Assembly (NCBI RefSeq): GCF_001601825.1
Contig: NZ_LUJK01000030.1
Coordinates: 1-40,295, forward strand
Length of the DNA stretch: 40,295 nucleotides
Direction: 5' to 3'
Source: Limnobacter sp. CACIAM 66H1
GTDB lineage: Bacteria; Pseudomonadota; Gammaproteobacteria; Burkholderiales; Burkholderiaceae_B
Part shown: positions 1 through 8,785 of the stretch, piece by piece
Numbering within the stretch: the stretch's first letter is position 1
How the letters are laid out: each line of letters opens with the position of its first letter
Program-made: the position numbers and the translations under genes
The notes under the pieces: generated by a model
Database searches by the model: none
Told to the model about the DNA's origin: nothing
Seen by the model: only the letters and a program-made list of their open reading frames with translations

Positions 1-320
1 CCAACCACACCGGCAGCAGCCAGTACTGGTGCAATGGAAATACCGATGGTACCCAGGGCGATCAGGGCGCCCAACAGCAAGATGACCACATTGGCCACAT
101 ACTTGAGCACGCGTATCAGGGTTTCGATTCGTTTCTGATCATCGAGCGTTTTGCTGCGGCCTTGCATCCGGTTGCCAACCCGATCAATGGCAGCCTTCAC
201 CAGGCGCAATACCACCAGGGCTACGATAATCACCAGGATGAATTTGGTGGCCTGAAGGCCCAGATCCAGCAATTTGGCTGGTTCGATGTACTTGAATAGG
301 GTTTCGAGTTGTTCGTTCAT
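1..320 (-). CDS. MscS-family mechanosensitive channel, N-terminal part (cut by window edge)
   Basis: Reading leftward from ATG at 320, preceded by a good GGGAG ribosome site, the frame stays open to the window edge (about 106 residues). It begins MNEQLETLFKYIEP and has a hydrophobic helix near residues 20-45 (ATKFILVIIVALVVLRLV). A basic/polar linker and a second hydrophobic stretch follow, and it ends in the Ala/Gly-rich APVLAAAGVVG that opens the pore-lining TM3 helix of small-conductance channels. The family releases solutes through the inner membrane on hypo-osmotic shock. The C-terminal beta and alpha/beta domains lie outside the window. Family assignment is fairly safe; the subtype is unknown. 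Confidence 0.85.
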   Translation of the reverse strand, partial: MNEQLETLFKYIEPAKLLDLGLQATKFILVIIVALVVLRLVKAAIDRVGNRMQGRSKTLDDQKRIETLIRVLKYVANVVILLLGALIALGTIGISIAPVLAAAGVV

Positions 321-444
321 AGTGCTCCCACTGCTTGAAAGAACTCCCTATTGTACATGACTGAAAAAACGACCAGGTTTCACACTGGAACTTGCGTCTC
401 GATGTGGCTACTCAATAGTCCTGCAAACGTGCGGTAAAACTGTC

Positions 445-1068
445 ATGAGACCACCTTCACTTAATCTGAGCCTCGATGTGCCCGTGCCAAGCCTGGTGCG
501 CACCAGCCATGGCCTGCCCGTGGATCCACAAGCCTTGAACAAAGAGCCGCCACGTATTGGGTCAGCCTTGGCTGAAATTTTGAACACACCCGATGCAGGC
601 AAATTGTTGTTGGGTTTGAATGAACTGTTTGGCAGTGCCAGCGAGTATGCAATCGGAGGAAGTGTCGCCTTGGCGCTTCATCATCGATCGAAAGCAGACT
701 CAACCGCACGTAGACCCAATGATCTGGATGTGGTGGTGAGCCCCTCGGGCATGGACCGTTTGTCCGATCTTGATCACCTGGGCTTGAGTCAACTCGGGTT
801 TGAATCCGAGCCTGGAAACACCGAAAGCCTGAGCTGGGCAGGGCAGGGGCGTGAGTCACTGGTGGTGGATGTAGTGCCCGCCAAAAACAGCATCGCTGGT
901 CGGGGTTTTGAACGCCGGCAGATGCACGGGGGAGTCAATGTCATTCCACTCCAGGCGCTGGTCGACAATTTGACTTACAGAGTACGAAGCGAGCCCGCCA
1001 ATCAGCAGGCTCGGAGCGATCTTGCCCGTGGCCTTGAATTGTTGGATGCAGCCAAAGGCGTTGCTTGA
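445..1068 (+). CDS. Lone nucleotidyltransferase-fold protein (AbiEii/MNT-like), 207 aa
   Basis: No confident orthologue is recognised. Residues 71-73 are GGS, followed after about 20 residues by NDLDVVV (Asp93, Asp95) and later by VVDVVPA (Asp142). This G-[GS]...DxD...D layout is that of the minimal nucleotidyltransferase fold, as in AbiEii/AbiGii and MNT proteins. The first 45 residues are Pro-rich and uncharacteristic. No antitoxin or HEPN partner is adjacent: upstream is a divergent MscS-type gene, and downstream the gene runs tail to tail into uvrA. As the sequence stands, its 3' end overlaps the aberrant uvrA tail by 67 bases; with the uvrA frameshift corrected the two stop codons sit side by side. 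Substrate unknown. Confidence 0.7.
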   Translation: MRPPSLNLSLDVPVPSLVRTSHGLPVDPQALNKEPPRIGSALAEILNTPDAGKLLLGLNELFGSASEYAIGGSVALALHHRSKADSTARRPNDLDVVVSPSGMDRLSDLDHLGLSQLGFESEPGNTESLSWAGQGRESLVVDVVPAKNSIAGRGFERRQMHGGVNVIPLQALVDNLTYRVRSEPANQQARSDLARGLELLDAAKGVA

Positions 1069-3950
1069 TTACAAGCCATTGGCGCGTTGTGCCTTGTCAG
1101 ACTCATCGTTGTAAAAGCGTGCCAAAAATTTTCCAGTGTGGCTGTTTGCATTTTTGCAATGTCCATGGGAGTGCCTTCAGCAATCAGCATGCCGCCGTTG
1201 TCGCCACCTTCTGGGCCCATGTCCAATATCCAGTCAGCACACTTGATCACGTCCAGATTGTGCTCAATCACCAGTACAGTGTTGCCCTGCTCAACCAGTG
1301 GATTCAACACCTTCAGAAGCATGGCAATGTCATGGAAGTGAAGGCCGGTGGTGGGCTCGTCCAGTATGTACAAGGTTTTTCCGGTGTCGCGTTTCGACAG
1401 CTCAAGAGACAACTTGACCCGTTGCGCTTCACCGCCCGACAGTGTCGTGGCCGACTGTCCGAGGCGAATGTAACCCAAACCCACATCAATCAGGGTTTGC
1501 AGTTTGCGTGCAATATTGGGTACGGCCGAGAAGACTTCCAGGGCCTGCTCTACGGTTAGCTCCAAGATTTCGGCTATGCTTTTTCCACGGTACAAAATTT
1601 CCAGTGTTTCCCGGTTGTAGCGTTTGCCGTGGCATACATCGCAAGGCACATACAGGTCGGGTAAAAAGTGCATTTCTACCTTCACGACGCCATCGCCCTG
1701 GCAGGCTTCACAGCGCCCACCTTTTACGTTAAACGAGAAGCGGCCCACATCGTAGCCGCGCTCACGTGCTGCAGGTACACCCGCAAACAATTCACGAATG
1801 GGTGTGAACAAGCCTGTGTAAGTGGCTGGGTTGCTTCGGGGTGTGCGGCCAATCGGGCTTTGGTCGACTGCAATGACTTTGTCGAAATGTTCAAGCCCGC
1901 TGATGTGGCTGTGTGGTGCGCCTTCCTTGTGCGCACGATTGAGTTGATGCGCAGCCTCGGCCAACAAAGTGTCGTTGATCAGGGTTGATTTGCCTGAACC
2001 TGAAACACCCGTCACACACACAAACAAACCCACCGGAATGCTTGCAGTGACATCTTTCAGGTTATTGCCGGTGGCATGGTGAATGGTCAGCATGCGCGTT
2101 GGGTCGGGTGTGCGCAGTGGGCTTAAGCGTTCAATTTTTCGCTTGCCATTCAGGTACTGGCCTGTCAGTGATTCCGGGCTGGCCAGAATTTCAGCAGGTG
2201 TGCCTTGTGCAACCACTTGGCCACCGTGCTCGCCAGCGCCCGGACCCATGTCCACCACATAATCGGCGCAGCGAATGGCATCCTCGTCATGTTCAACCAC
2301 CAGCACCGTGTTGCCCAAGTTCTTCAGGCGCAACAGGGTTTGTATCAGGCGGTCGTTGTCGCGCTGGTGCAAACCAATCGAGGGTTCATCCAGTACATAC
2401 ATCACACCGGTCAGGCCCGAGCCAATTTGGCTGGCCAGTCGAATGCGCTGGCTCTCGCCGCCGCTAAGCGTATCTGCACTGCGGTTCAGCGTTAAATAGT
2501 TCAACCCCACATCGTTCAAAAACTGCAATCGTGCCTTGATTTCGACCACAATTTTTTCTGCAATCTGGCCTTTTGCGCCCTGCATTTGCAGGGTTTCAAA
2601 ATAGCTCAAGGCTTTGTGAATAGGCAGTTCAGTAACCTGGTGCAAGGCCTTGCGATGTTCGTGTTCACCGATGAACACGTGGCGCGCACCGGTTTTCAGG
2701 CGAGAACCCTGACAGGCCTGGCAACTTCGCACCGCCATCAGTTTGCCGAGCTCATCGCGTACCGCAGAGGAATCGGTGTCGCGATGGCGGCGCGTGAGGT
2801 TCGGCAATATGCCTTCAAAGGCATGGGTTTTGGCCACTGGTTTGCTGCGTTCACTCAAATAGGTGAACGTAATTTGTTCGCTGCCAGAACCGTAGAGCAC
2901 CACCTCCTGTACATCTTCCGGCAACTCATTCCATGGCGATTCCGGGTCGAAGCCATAATGCGCCGCCAGGCTTTGAATCATCTGGTAGTACAGAGCGTTA
3001 CGACGATCCCATCCGCTGATTGCACCCGCCGCCAGCGATATATCGGGGTGGGCCACCACGCGCAACGGGTCGAAAAAGGTTTCATGGCCCAGGCCATCAC
3101 ACACCGGGCAGGCGCCTGCAGGGTTGTTGAACGAGAACAAACGTGGTTCCAGTTCGGTCAGGCTGTAGTCACACACCGGGCAGGCAAATTTGCTCGAGAA
3201 CACAGTTTCAGTGTTGGTGTCCAGGTTCACCGCAACAGCCTTGCCGTCACTCAAGCGCAATGCGGTCTCGAAACTTTCCGCAAGGCGCTGGCGGGCATCC
3301 ACGCGCACTTTCAGGCGATCAACCACCACGTCCAGATTGTGCTTGTGGTGTTTGTCCAGCGGCGGGAGTTTGTCCAGTTCCAGAATTTCCGGGGCGTCTT
3401 GCGGGCTCTTTTTCAGGCGAATGCGCACGAAGCCCTGCGCGCGCAGGTCGTTGAGCAAATCCACATGTTCGCCTTTGCGCTGGTTCAGCACCGGCGCCAA
3501 AATCATGATGCGCGCCTCCTCAGGCCAGGCCAGCACGGTGTCCACCATTTCTGAAACTGTTTGAACACTCAGTTCCATGTCATGTTCAGGGCAGCGGGGT
3601 GTGCCTGCACGGGCAAACAACAGCCGCAGATAATCGTGAATTTCAGTTACTGTGCCCACAGTGGAACGCGGGTTGTGGCTGGTGGCCTTCTGTTCGATTG
3701 AGATAGCCGGGGAGAGGCCCTCGATCAAGTCCACATCGGGCTTCTCCATGAGTTGAAGAAACTGGCGGGCGTAGGCGGACAAACTTTCCACATACCGGCG
3801 TTGGCCCTCGGCATACAAGGTGTCAAACGCCAGGCTGGATTTTCCAGAGCCCGACAGCCCAGTCAGCACCACAAGCGAGTCGCGGGGCAAGTCGAGCGAA
3901 ATGTTTTTCAGGTTGTGGGTTCTAGCGCCACGAATGCGAATGGAGTTCAT
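1002..3950 (-). CDS. uvrA: Excinuclease ABC subunit A, with a frameshift near the C-terminus
   Basis: UvrA is the DNA damage-recognition ATPase of nucleotide excision repair and loads UvrB. Both ABC modules are visible: Walker [12 protein letters not shown] near residue 35 and [12 protein letters not shown], signatures LSGGESQRI and LSGGEAQRV, and zinc modules with paired CPVC and with CEAC...CDVC. The start is ATG 3950 ([16 protein letters not shown]), not the in-frame TTG 12 bases upstream. The frame runs to 1002 and gives 982 residues with an odd tail ([10 protein letters not shown]...). In another frame of the same DNA lies [12 protein letters not shown], the usual UvrA ending, with a TAA at 1069-1071. 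One extra A in the run at 1151-1155 (T on the plus strand) would restore it. The gene is therefore frameshifted or holds a sequencing error; function is probably kept either way. Confidence 0.97.
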   Translation of the reverse strand: MNSIRIRGARTHNLKNISLDLPRDSLVVLTGLSGSGKSSLAFDTLYAEGQRRYVESLSAYARQFLQLMEKPDVDLIEGLSPAISIEQKATSHNPRSTVGTVTEIHDYLRLLFARAGTPRCPEHDMELSVQTVSEMVDTVLAWPEEARIMILAPVLNQRKGEHVDLLNDLRAQGFVRIRLKKSPQDAPEILELDKLPPLDKHHKHNLDVVVDRLKVRVDARQRLAESFETALRLSDGKAVAVNLDTNTETVFSSKFACPVCDYSLTELEPRLFSFNNPAGACPVCDGLGHETFFDPLRVVAHPDISLAAGAISGWDRRNALYYQMIQSLAAHYGFDPESPWNELPEDVQEVVLYGSGSEQITFTYLSERSKPVAKTHAFEGILPNLTRRHRDTDSSAVRDELGKLMAVRSCQACQGSRLKTGARHVFIGEHEHRKALHQVTELPIHKALSYFETLQMQGAKGQIAEKIVVEIKARLQFLNDVGLNYLTLNRSADTLSGGESQRIRLASQIGSGLTGVMYVLDEPSIGLHQRDNDRLIQTLLRLKNLGNTVLVVEHDEDAIRCADYVVDMGPGAGEHGGQVVAQGTPAEILASPESLTGQYLNGKRKIERLSPLRTPDPTRMLTIHHATGNNLKDVTASIPVGLFVCVTGVSGSGKSTLINDTLLAEAAHQLNRAHKEGAPHSHISGLEHFDKVIAVDQSPIGRTPRSNPATYTGLFTPIRELFAGVPAARERGYDVGRFSFNVKGGRCEACQGDGVVKVEMHFLPDLYVPCDVCHGKRYNRETLEILYRGKSIAEILELTVEQALEVFSAVPNIARKLQTLIDVGLGYIRLGQSATTLSGGEAQRVKLSLELSKRDTGKTLYILDEPTTGLHFHDIAMLLKVLNPLVEQGNTVLVIEHNLDVIKCADWILDMGPEGGDNGGMLIAEGTPMDIAKMQTATLENFWHAFTTMSLTRHNAPMACNQATPLAASNNSRPRARSLRAC

Positions 3951-3980
3951 GCGGTACAGCAAATGGAATCAGCGGCCAAC

Positions 3981-3996
3981 CTGATACTATAGACGG
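3981..3996. promoter_or_regulatory. Weak LexA-like box overlapping the uvrA -10 region
   Basis: CTGA-N8-ACGG matches 6 of 8 defined bases of the LexA consensus CTGT-N8-ACAG. On the minus strand it overlaps a TATAGT -10-like hexamer about 40 bases upstream of the uvrA ATG. No good -35 hexamer is seen. uvrA is LexA-controlled in many proteobacteria, which is the only support beyond the partial match. Confidence 0.25.
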
Positions 3997-4052
3997 TTTC
4001 CCGGAATAAGACATCTGCGAGGGTGGTTCAAGCCCTTGAATTTCAATCAAAC

Positions 4053-5330
4053 ATGAGCCGCAAGACCGTGAGTCACACCGCAGCCCCCGATGCTTTCAAA
4101 ATGCTGCCCGCCGAGCGCAAGGCTGCCGGGTGGCTGGCCAGCATTTATGCATTGCGCATGTTTGGCATGTTCATGATTCTGCCGGTGTTTTCATTGCATG
4201 CCACCGGCATGCCCGGCGGCGATAATTTGAGCTTGGTGGGGCTGGCCATGGGAATTTACGGCCTTGCTCAGGCCTGTATGCAAATTCCCCTGGGCTGGGC
4301 TTCTGACAAGCTGGGCAGAAAACCAATTATCGTGGGTGGCCTGTTGCTGTTTGCAGTTGGCTGTTGGTTGGGCTATGTGGCTGAAACGGTTGAGCAGTTG
4401 GTGTGGGCTCGCGCCTTGCAGGGCGCAGGCGCCATCTCGGCAGCCCTGTCGGCTTTGCTGGCCGATGTTACCCGCGACGAGGTGCGCTCCAAGGGCATGG
4501 CCATGATCGGTGCATCGATTGGTGTTACTTTTGCCTTGTCGCTCGTGTTTTCACCGGTTTTATACAAGTTTTTCGGTTTGAGTGGGCTGTTTGCCATGAC
4601 AGGTGTACTGAGTATTCTGGGCATTGGTGTAGTGATTTTCTTGCTGCCCACACCGAATTTGGTGGATCAGGAAGCCAAGCTCAAGGGCAGTTTTGCCGAT
4701 GGCTGGGCCGTACTGACCCAGCCCGACTTGTTGCGCTTGAACCTGGGTATTTTTACCCTGCATCTAACGCAAATGTCTCTTTTTGTGGTGGTGCCCAGCC
4801 TGCTGCTCAATGGCCTTGAATTGCCGTTGGCTGAACATTGGAAAGTGTACTTGCCAGTGGTGCTGGGCTCGTTTGTGCTTATGGTGCCATTGATGGTGTG
4901 GGCCGAGAAAAAAGCGAAAACCAAGCAGGTCAAGTTGGGTTCAATCGGCCTGATGGGAGCGGTATTACTGGGCTTCGTATTGTTCTCCAACCAGGGTTGG
5001 GTGCTGGTTTTGCTGTTGCTGGCCTACTTTGTCGGTTTTAATTTGCTGGAGGCTACCCTTCCCTCGTGGGTGTCACGAGTGGCACCGCTCAGTCACCGGG
5101 GTTTGGCCCTGGGTGTATATAATACTTCTCAGGCATTGGGGCTTTTTGCAGGTGGCGCTTTGGGCGGGCTTGCGTTTCGCCACCTGGGCGCGCAAGGTGT
5201 GTTTGAGGGTGCGTTGTTGCTCGTGGTTGTGTGGTTATTGTTGGCAATGGGAATTAAAGCGTTGCCCCCACGCGCATCCGCAGTGGTCCCTGTTCGGACT
5301 CCTGCTGATGGCTCGGCAAGTCCTCTTTAG
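4053..5330 (+). CDS. MFS transporter, YajR-like, 425 aa
   Basis: This is an inner-membrane proton-driven efflux transporter of the major facilitator superfamily with about 12 hydrophobic segments. The N-terminal half has SIYALRMFGMFMILPVFSLH, typical of the YajR group, and the motif-A loop GWASDKLGRKPIIVGG between TM2 and TM3. It lacks the extra C-terminal domain of E. coli YajR. ATG 4053 (MSRKTVSH) is preferred; an in-frame GTG at 4023 would add ten residues. It is divergent from uvrA and upstream of ssb in the same direction, an arrangement common in Burkholderiales. The substrate cannot be told from sequence. Confidence 0.88.
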   Translation: MSRKTVSHTAAPDAFKMLPAERKAAGWLASIYALRMFGMFMILPVFSLHATGMPGGDNLSLVGLAMGIYGLAQACMQIPLGWASDKLGRKPIIVGGLLLFAVGCWLGYVAETVEQLVWARALQGAGAISAALSALLADVTRDEVRSKGMAMIGASIGVTFALSLVFSPVLYKFFGLSGLFAMTGVLSILGIGVVIFLLPTPNLVDQEAKLKGSFADGWAVLTQPDLLRLNLGIFTLHLTQMSLFVVVPSLLLNGLELPLAEHWKVYLPVVLGSFVLMVPLMVWAEKKAKTKQVKLGSIGLMGAVLLGFVLFSNQGWVLVLLLLAYFVGFNLLEATLPSWVSRVAPLSHRGLALGVYNTSQALGLFAGGALGGLAFRHLGAQGVFEGALLLVVVWLLLAMGIKALPPRASAVVPVRTPADGSASPL

Positions 5331-5422
5331 TTGCACCCGGCACCCAACTCGGCGCGGCGGTCACGGGTCCCGCTCAAATGCATTTCATTAGGTATTCAAG
5401 AATTTAAGGAGCAATTCATTCC

Positions 5423-5914
5423 ATGGCCTCAGTAAACAAAGTAATTCTGGTTGGTAATTTGGGCAAAGACCCCGACGTGCGTTACCTGCCCGATGGCGGT
5501 GCAGTGGTGAACCTGGCCTTGGCCACATCCAGTAGCTGGAAAGACAAAAACACAGGCGAGAAGCGTGAAGAGACTGAATGGCACCGGGTGGTGATTTATG
5601 GCCGCCTGGCGGAAATTGCAGGCGAGTACTGCAAGAAAGGCCGCTCGGTGTATATCGAAGGTCGTTTGAAAACACGCAAGTGGCAAGACCAGTCGGGCGT
5701 GGACAAATACACCACGGAAATTATTGCGGATCAAATGCAATTGCTGGGTGGCCGTGAAAGTGGCGGCGGTGGTTCTTCCATGGGCGGCAGTGATGATTTT
5801 GACCAGTCACCTGCACCTAGCCGCAGCTCTGGCGGCATGCGCTCTTCAGCACCTTCGCCGCAGCGCTCTGCTCCACAAAGTGTGGCTGATCTGGATGACG
5901 ACATCCCCTTCTGA
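5423..5914 (+). CDS. ssb: Single-stranded DNA-binding protein
   Basis: SSB coats single-stranded DNA in replication, recombination and repair. Residues 1-110 form the OB fold ([20 protein letters not shown], then [18 protein letters not shown]). A Gly/Ser-rich linker follows, and the last residues DLDDDIPF are the acidic tip that binds partner proteins. At 163 aa it has the usual length. AAGGAG lies about 12 bases before the ATG. It ends 86 bases before a strong intrinsic terminator. It neighbours uvrA, as in many proteobacteria, with an MFS gene between. Confidence 0.98.
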   Translation: MASVNKVILVGNLGKDPDVRYLPDGGAVVNLALATSSSWKDKNTGEKREETEWHRVVIYGRLAEIAGEYCKKGRSVYIEGRLKTRKWQDQSGVDKYTTEIIADQMQLLGGRESGGGGSSMGGSDDFDQSPAPSRSSGGMRSSAPSPQRSAPQSVADLDDDIPF

Positions 5915-6000
5915 TTGGGATAAAAGAATTGTTGTAAAACATTTTTAACGAAATCGTGTTTTAAGTAGTTGTTTTAATTGTATTTTAGTGGGTAAATATG

Positions 6001-6038
6001 CCGTCAAATTCTGTAAAGAATTTGACGGTTTTTTTTTT
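6001..6038 (+). terminator. Strong intrinsic terminator after ssb
   Basis: A perfect 12-bp stem (6001-6012 with 6017-6028) closed by a GTAA tetraloop is followed by ten consecutive T at 6029-6038. It also marks the left edge of the AT-rich stretch leading into the inserted block. Confidence 0.93.
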
Positions 6039-6091
6039 ACTCCTTTGTATCTTCAATAAATGTCATTTTAAGAATCGATACATTTGTTATT

Positions 6092-6120
6092 TTGACAAGA
6101 TAAAAATTGATATGTAGATT
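6092..6120 (+). promoter_or_regulatory. Likely sigma-70 promoter of the integrase remnant
   Basis: A perfect -35 TTGACA (6092-6097) lies 17 bases from a -10-like TAGATT (6115-6120), about 22 bases upstream of ATG 6143. The surroundings are AT-rich, unlike the flanking genes. Confidence 0.5.
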
Positions 6121-6142
6121 TGCGTAAAGAAAAGGATTCAGC

Positions 6143-6568
6143 ATGAAAGTTGTAGTGGTAGATCATCCTTCTGGTGACCAGTTACCGATCCTATTGGACG
6201 ATGAAGGGCTTCCCATTACTTTAGCTAATGAGTTCGTGTTGGCGCGGAGGGCTAATGGGCGGAACACGTTGGTAAGGAACCTTCGTGAGTTGTCATTTTT
6301 ATATCAGTGGTCGAATAGGGAACGTATCGATCTTTGGGAAAGGATTTCCTCCGGTAAAGGCTTCACTGAAGCTGAGCTTCGTGGTGGGCTTTTAGAGTGT
6401 CTACGGCGAGATCAATCTAAGGGTCGTAAGGTAAAAAAGCTCTCAATTACACCCAACACCTTCAATCAACGATTGACGACTGTTTGTCAATTTTTCTCTT
6501 TTTTTTACGATGTCTATCTCGGCTCGATGCCCCTTGATGACATGCGGTCCGACCGCATTCCAGTTTGA
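6143..6568 (+). pseudogene. N-terminal fragment of a phage-type site-specific integrase
   Basis: The frame starts at ATG 6143 after an AAAGGA ribosome site and gives 141 residues. It resembles the N-terminal SAM-like, DNA-binding half of tyrosine recombinases: NGRNTLVRNLRELSFLYQW, then NTFNQRLTTVCQFFSFFYD near the C-end. The whole catalytic domain (R...HxxR...Y) is missing. The last residues before the stop come from the joined IS3 sequence, so the gene was truncated by an insertion or deletion at about 6540-6550. AT-rich base use marks it as acquired. Integrase family assignment is inferred from pattern, not from catalytic residues. Confidence 0.6.
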
Positions 6569-6670
6569 ACTACCTGACCCCGAATGAATTTGTGGCAGGA
6601 TTGCAAAACGATTTACCAACCGAGACCAGAAAGTTAAGTTCTCAGTGGTAGGAAATTCCCGGGCAGGTCA
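6550..6670 (+). mobile_element. IS3-family remnant: transposase C-terminus plus terminal end
   Basis: Frame from 6550 reads RPHSSLNYLTPNEFVAGLQ and stops at TAG 6649-6651, about 33 residues in all. RPHSSL.Y.TP.EF is the hallmark ending of IS3-family OrfB transposases. The next 19 bases (ending GGGCAGGTCA) look like the element's outer end, terminating in CA. Nothing else of the element remains. It cuts into the integrase gene on its left and abuts the last gene of the oxidoreductase cluster on its right, whose stop codon lies at 6678-6680. Confidence 0.75.
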
Positions 6671-6677
6671 ATAGCGG

Positions 6678-7667
6678 CTAAACAGTCAGCACAATCTTGC
6701 CGATCTGCTGGTTGGATTCCATATAGCGGTGTGCTTCGACAATCTGCGCTAGCGGAAAGGTTTTGGCCACCAGCGGTTTCAGCTTGCCTTCAGTCAACCC
6801 TTGCACAATGAAGGCTTTGGCGCGTGCCATGCGTTCAGGATGGGTGCTGATTTCAAACAGGGTATACCCGCGTATGGTTAATTGCTTAGCGAGCACGGGG
6901 AACAGCGGCAATGGCGTCGGCTCTGTACTTAGGGCGCCATATTGAAAAATTATGCCACTTTGCGCGGTGGCTTCAGCCAGCTTGTTGATGGTCGGGCCAG
7001 CTACGGGATCAAACACCACGCGCACGCCTTTGTTGCTGGTGATGCGATTCACTTCAGCCACCAAATCCTGTTCTTCCGTTGCAATCACATGCTTCGTACC
7101 CTCGTCCAGCAATGTCTGGCGCTTGTTGCTGTGGCGCGTGAGCGCAATCGGTATGGCACCCAGCATATTGGCGATTTGTATGGCTGCCACACCCACGCTG
7201 CTTGATGCCGCCGGAATCAGCACAAACTCACCGACTTTGGTATCGGCAAACTCCACCAATGCGCCGTAGGCAGTCATATATTGCATCCAGATGGCGGAAG
7301 CCTCCGGCCAGGAAAGTGATGGTGGATGCTTGACCACGGCAAATGCGGGCACATTCGCCAACTCACCACACACGCCATACTGATTCTGCGAGAACGCCGG
7401 AACAGTGCTGACCGCATCACCAATTTGGAACTCGGTAACGTCCTCACCTACTCCGGCTATAGTACCCGCCGCCTCATAGCCCAGCCTCGCTGGCAGTTGC
7501 GGTGCTTCCAGATACTGACCATTGCGGAACATGACTTCGGCACGATTGAGTCCGATGGCATGCACTTTGATCTGCACTTCACCCTTGCCTGGTGCGGCGA
7601 CTTGTTCATCTGCTATCTGTAATACTTCTGGCCCACCGGTTTGGTGGAATCTGACGACACGTGACAT
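6678..7667 (-). CDS. MDR-type NADPH:quinone oxidoreductase / alcohol dehydrogenase, 329 aa
   Basis: A medium-chain dehydrogenase/reductase of the quinone oxidoreductase kind that reduces quinones or enones with NAD(P)H in the cytosol. The GroES-like N-terminal domain carries HAIGLNRAEVMFRNG and GYEAAGTIAGVG. The nucleotide site is PAASSSVGVAAIQIA (about residues 151-165), a variant of the AxxGGVG loop. No structural zinc cysteine cluster is visible. AGGAG lies 6 bases before the ATG. It is the last gene of the leftward cluster that begins with the NemR-like regulator, 48 bases after the related gene at 7716. The physiological substrate is unknown. Confidence 0.87.
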   Translation of the reverse strand: MSRVVRFHQTGGPEVLQIADEQVAAPGKGEVQIKVHAIGLNRAEVMFRNGQYLEAPQLPARLGYEAAGTIAGVGEDVTEFQIGDAVSTVPAFSQNQYGVCGELANVPAFAVVKHPPSLSWPEASAIWMQYMTAYGALVEFADTKVGEFVLIPAASSSVGVAAIQIANMLGAIPIALTRHSNKRQTLLDEGTKHVIATEEQDLVAEVNRITSNKGVRVVFDPVAGPTINKLAEATAQSGIIFQYGALSTEPTPLPLFPVLAKQLTIRGYTLFEISTHPERMARAKAFIVQGLTEGKLKPLVAKTFPLAQIVEAHRYMESNQQIGKIVLTV

Positions 7668-7715
7668 TTTTATCTCCTGATGATGTTAAAAAAGTGTGAA
7701 AATACTATCTATAAT

Positions 7716-8738
7716 TTAATGCCAACCGCTCAGCACAATCTTGCCTATGGTGCCACCTGCTTCGAGCTGAGCGTGCGCCTTACGCAGATTGGCAGCATTG
7801 ATGGGTGATAGGCTTTCATTGAGCGTGGTCTTCAGCACACCCTCATCCACCAGCTTGCCTATGCGATCCAGGATATGGTGCTGTTCTGTCATGTCGGCGG
7901 TCTGAAACATGGAGCGTGTAAACATCAGCTCCCATGCGAACGTCGCGCTTTTATTCTTGAGCAGATTGAGGTCCACCGGCTCTGCGGTTTCCACAATCGA
8001 GCAAATCTTGCCTTGCGGCTTGATGAGTTCGGCCATGACAGCAAAATAGTGATCGGTATCGTTGCAGCAGAAAATATAGTCTGGTTGGGGAATGCCGATT
8101 TCGCGCATTTGCGTCACCAGATCATGCTTATGATTGATAACGTGCTGTGCGCCTAATTCCTGCACCCACTGCACGGTCTCAGGCCGTGATGCCGTGGCTA
8201 CCACGGTCAATCCGGCCAGTTTGTTCGCGAGTTGGATGGCAATCGAACCCACGCCGCCCGCACCACCTATGATGAGCAGGCTCTTATTGCGGTTCTGCGC
8301 TATATCAAGCGCAATCCCTAGCCGGTCGAATAGTGCCTCCCAGGCGGTCACCGCAGTCAGTGGCAAAGCTGCTGCTTGCTCGTAATTCAAACTCTGTGGC
8401 ATGTGGCCGACGATGCGCTCATCCATGAGCTGGTATTCGGTATTGCAGCCCGAGCGCGTGATGTCACCCGCATAAAACACTTTGTCGCCAGGCTTGAACA
8501 GCGTGCAATCTGGCCCGGCTTCGACGACTTCACCAGCGGCATCCCAGCCCAGTATTTTGGGCGTAGCTTCTACTTTATCCTTGGGCTTGCGCACCTTGGT
8601 ATCGACCGGGTTAACGGCGATGGCATGTACACGCACCAGCAGGTCGCGACCGGTAGCGACGGGGCTGGGCAATTCGACATCTATCAGCGATTCAGGATCG
8701 CTGATAGGTAAATACCTGGTTAATGCAACAGCTTTCAT
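7716..8738 (-). CDS. Zinc-binding-type alcohol dehydrogenase family protein (TIGR02817-like), 340 aa
   Basis: A second MDR-superfamily reductase. It starts MKAVALTRYLPISDPESL, the usual opening of the 'alcohol dehydrogenase family 1' quinone reductase group. It has HAIAVNPVDTKVR in the N-terminal domain, and IIGGAGGVGSIAIQLA as the NADPH-binding Rossmann loop. TAGGAG precedes the ATG by 7 bases. Only about 31% of fixed positions look shared with its neighbour at 6678 by eye, so it is not a recent duplicate. Its place in a NemR/YqhD cluster suggests reduction of quinones or unsaturated carbonyls. Substrate inferred only. Confidence 0.87.
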   Translation of the reverse strand: MKAVALTRYLPISDPESLIDVELPSPVATGRDLLVRVHAIAVNPVDTKVRKPKDKVEATPKILGWDAAGEVVEAGPDCTLFKPGDKVFYAGDITRSGCNTEYQLMDERIVGHMPQSLNYEQAAALPLTAVTAWEALFDRLGIALDIAQNRNKSLLIIGGAGGVGSIAIQLANKLAGLTVVATASRPETVQWVQELGAQHVINHKHDLVTQMREIGIPQPDYIFCCNDTDHYFAVMAELIKPQGKICSIVETAEPVDLNLLKNKSATFAWELMFTRSMFQTADMTEQHHILDRIGKLVDEGVLKTTLNESLSPINAANLRKAHAQLEAGGTIGKIVLSGWH

Positions 8739-8785
8739 TGTGGCTCCTATTTTTTAGCGCAGGCGGAGTTGCCTGCGCTACAACT

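Noticed and set aside
408-859. Minus-strand frames opposite the nucleotidyltransferase-fold gene
   Set aside because: They lack ribosome sites and family motifs and mirror the codon structure of the plus-strand gene.
445-1068. Reading the nucleotidyltransferase-fold gene as half of an AbiE toxin-antitoxin or defence pair
   Set aside because: No antitoxin-like gene lies on either side, and the neighbours are housekeeping genes.
2586-3564. Long plus-strand frames of more than 300 codons inside uvrA
   Set aside because: Antisense shadows: the minus-strand frame carries every UvrA motif, and the plus-strand translations are low-complexity with no domain.
6678-8738. Tandem duplication of the two MDR-type reductase genes
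   Set aside because: They share only family-level motifs, differ in length and nucleotide-loop sequence, and belong to different subgroups.
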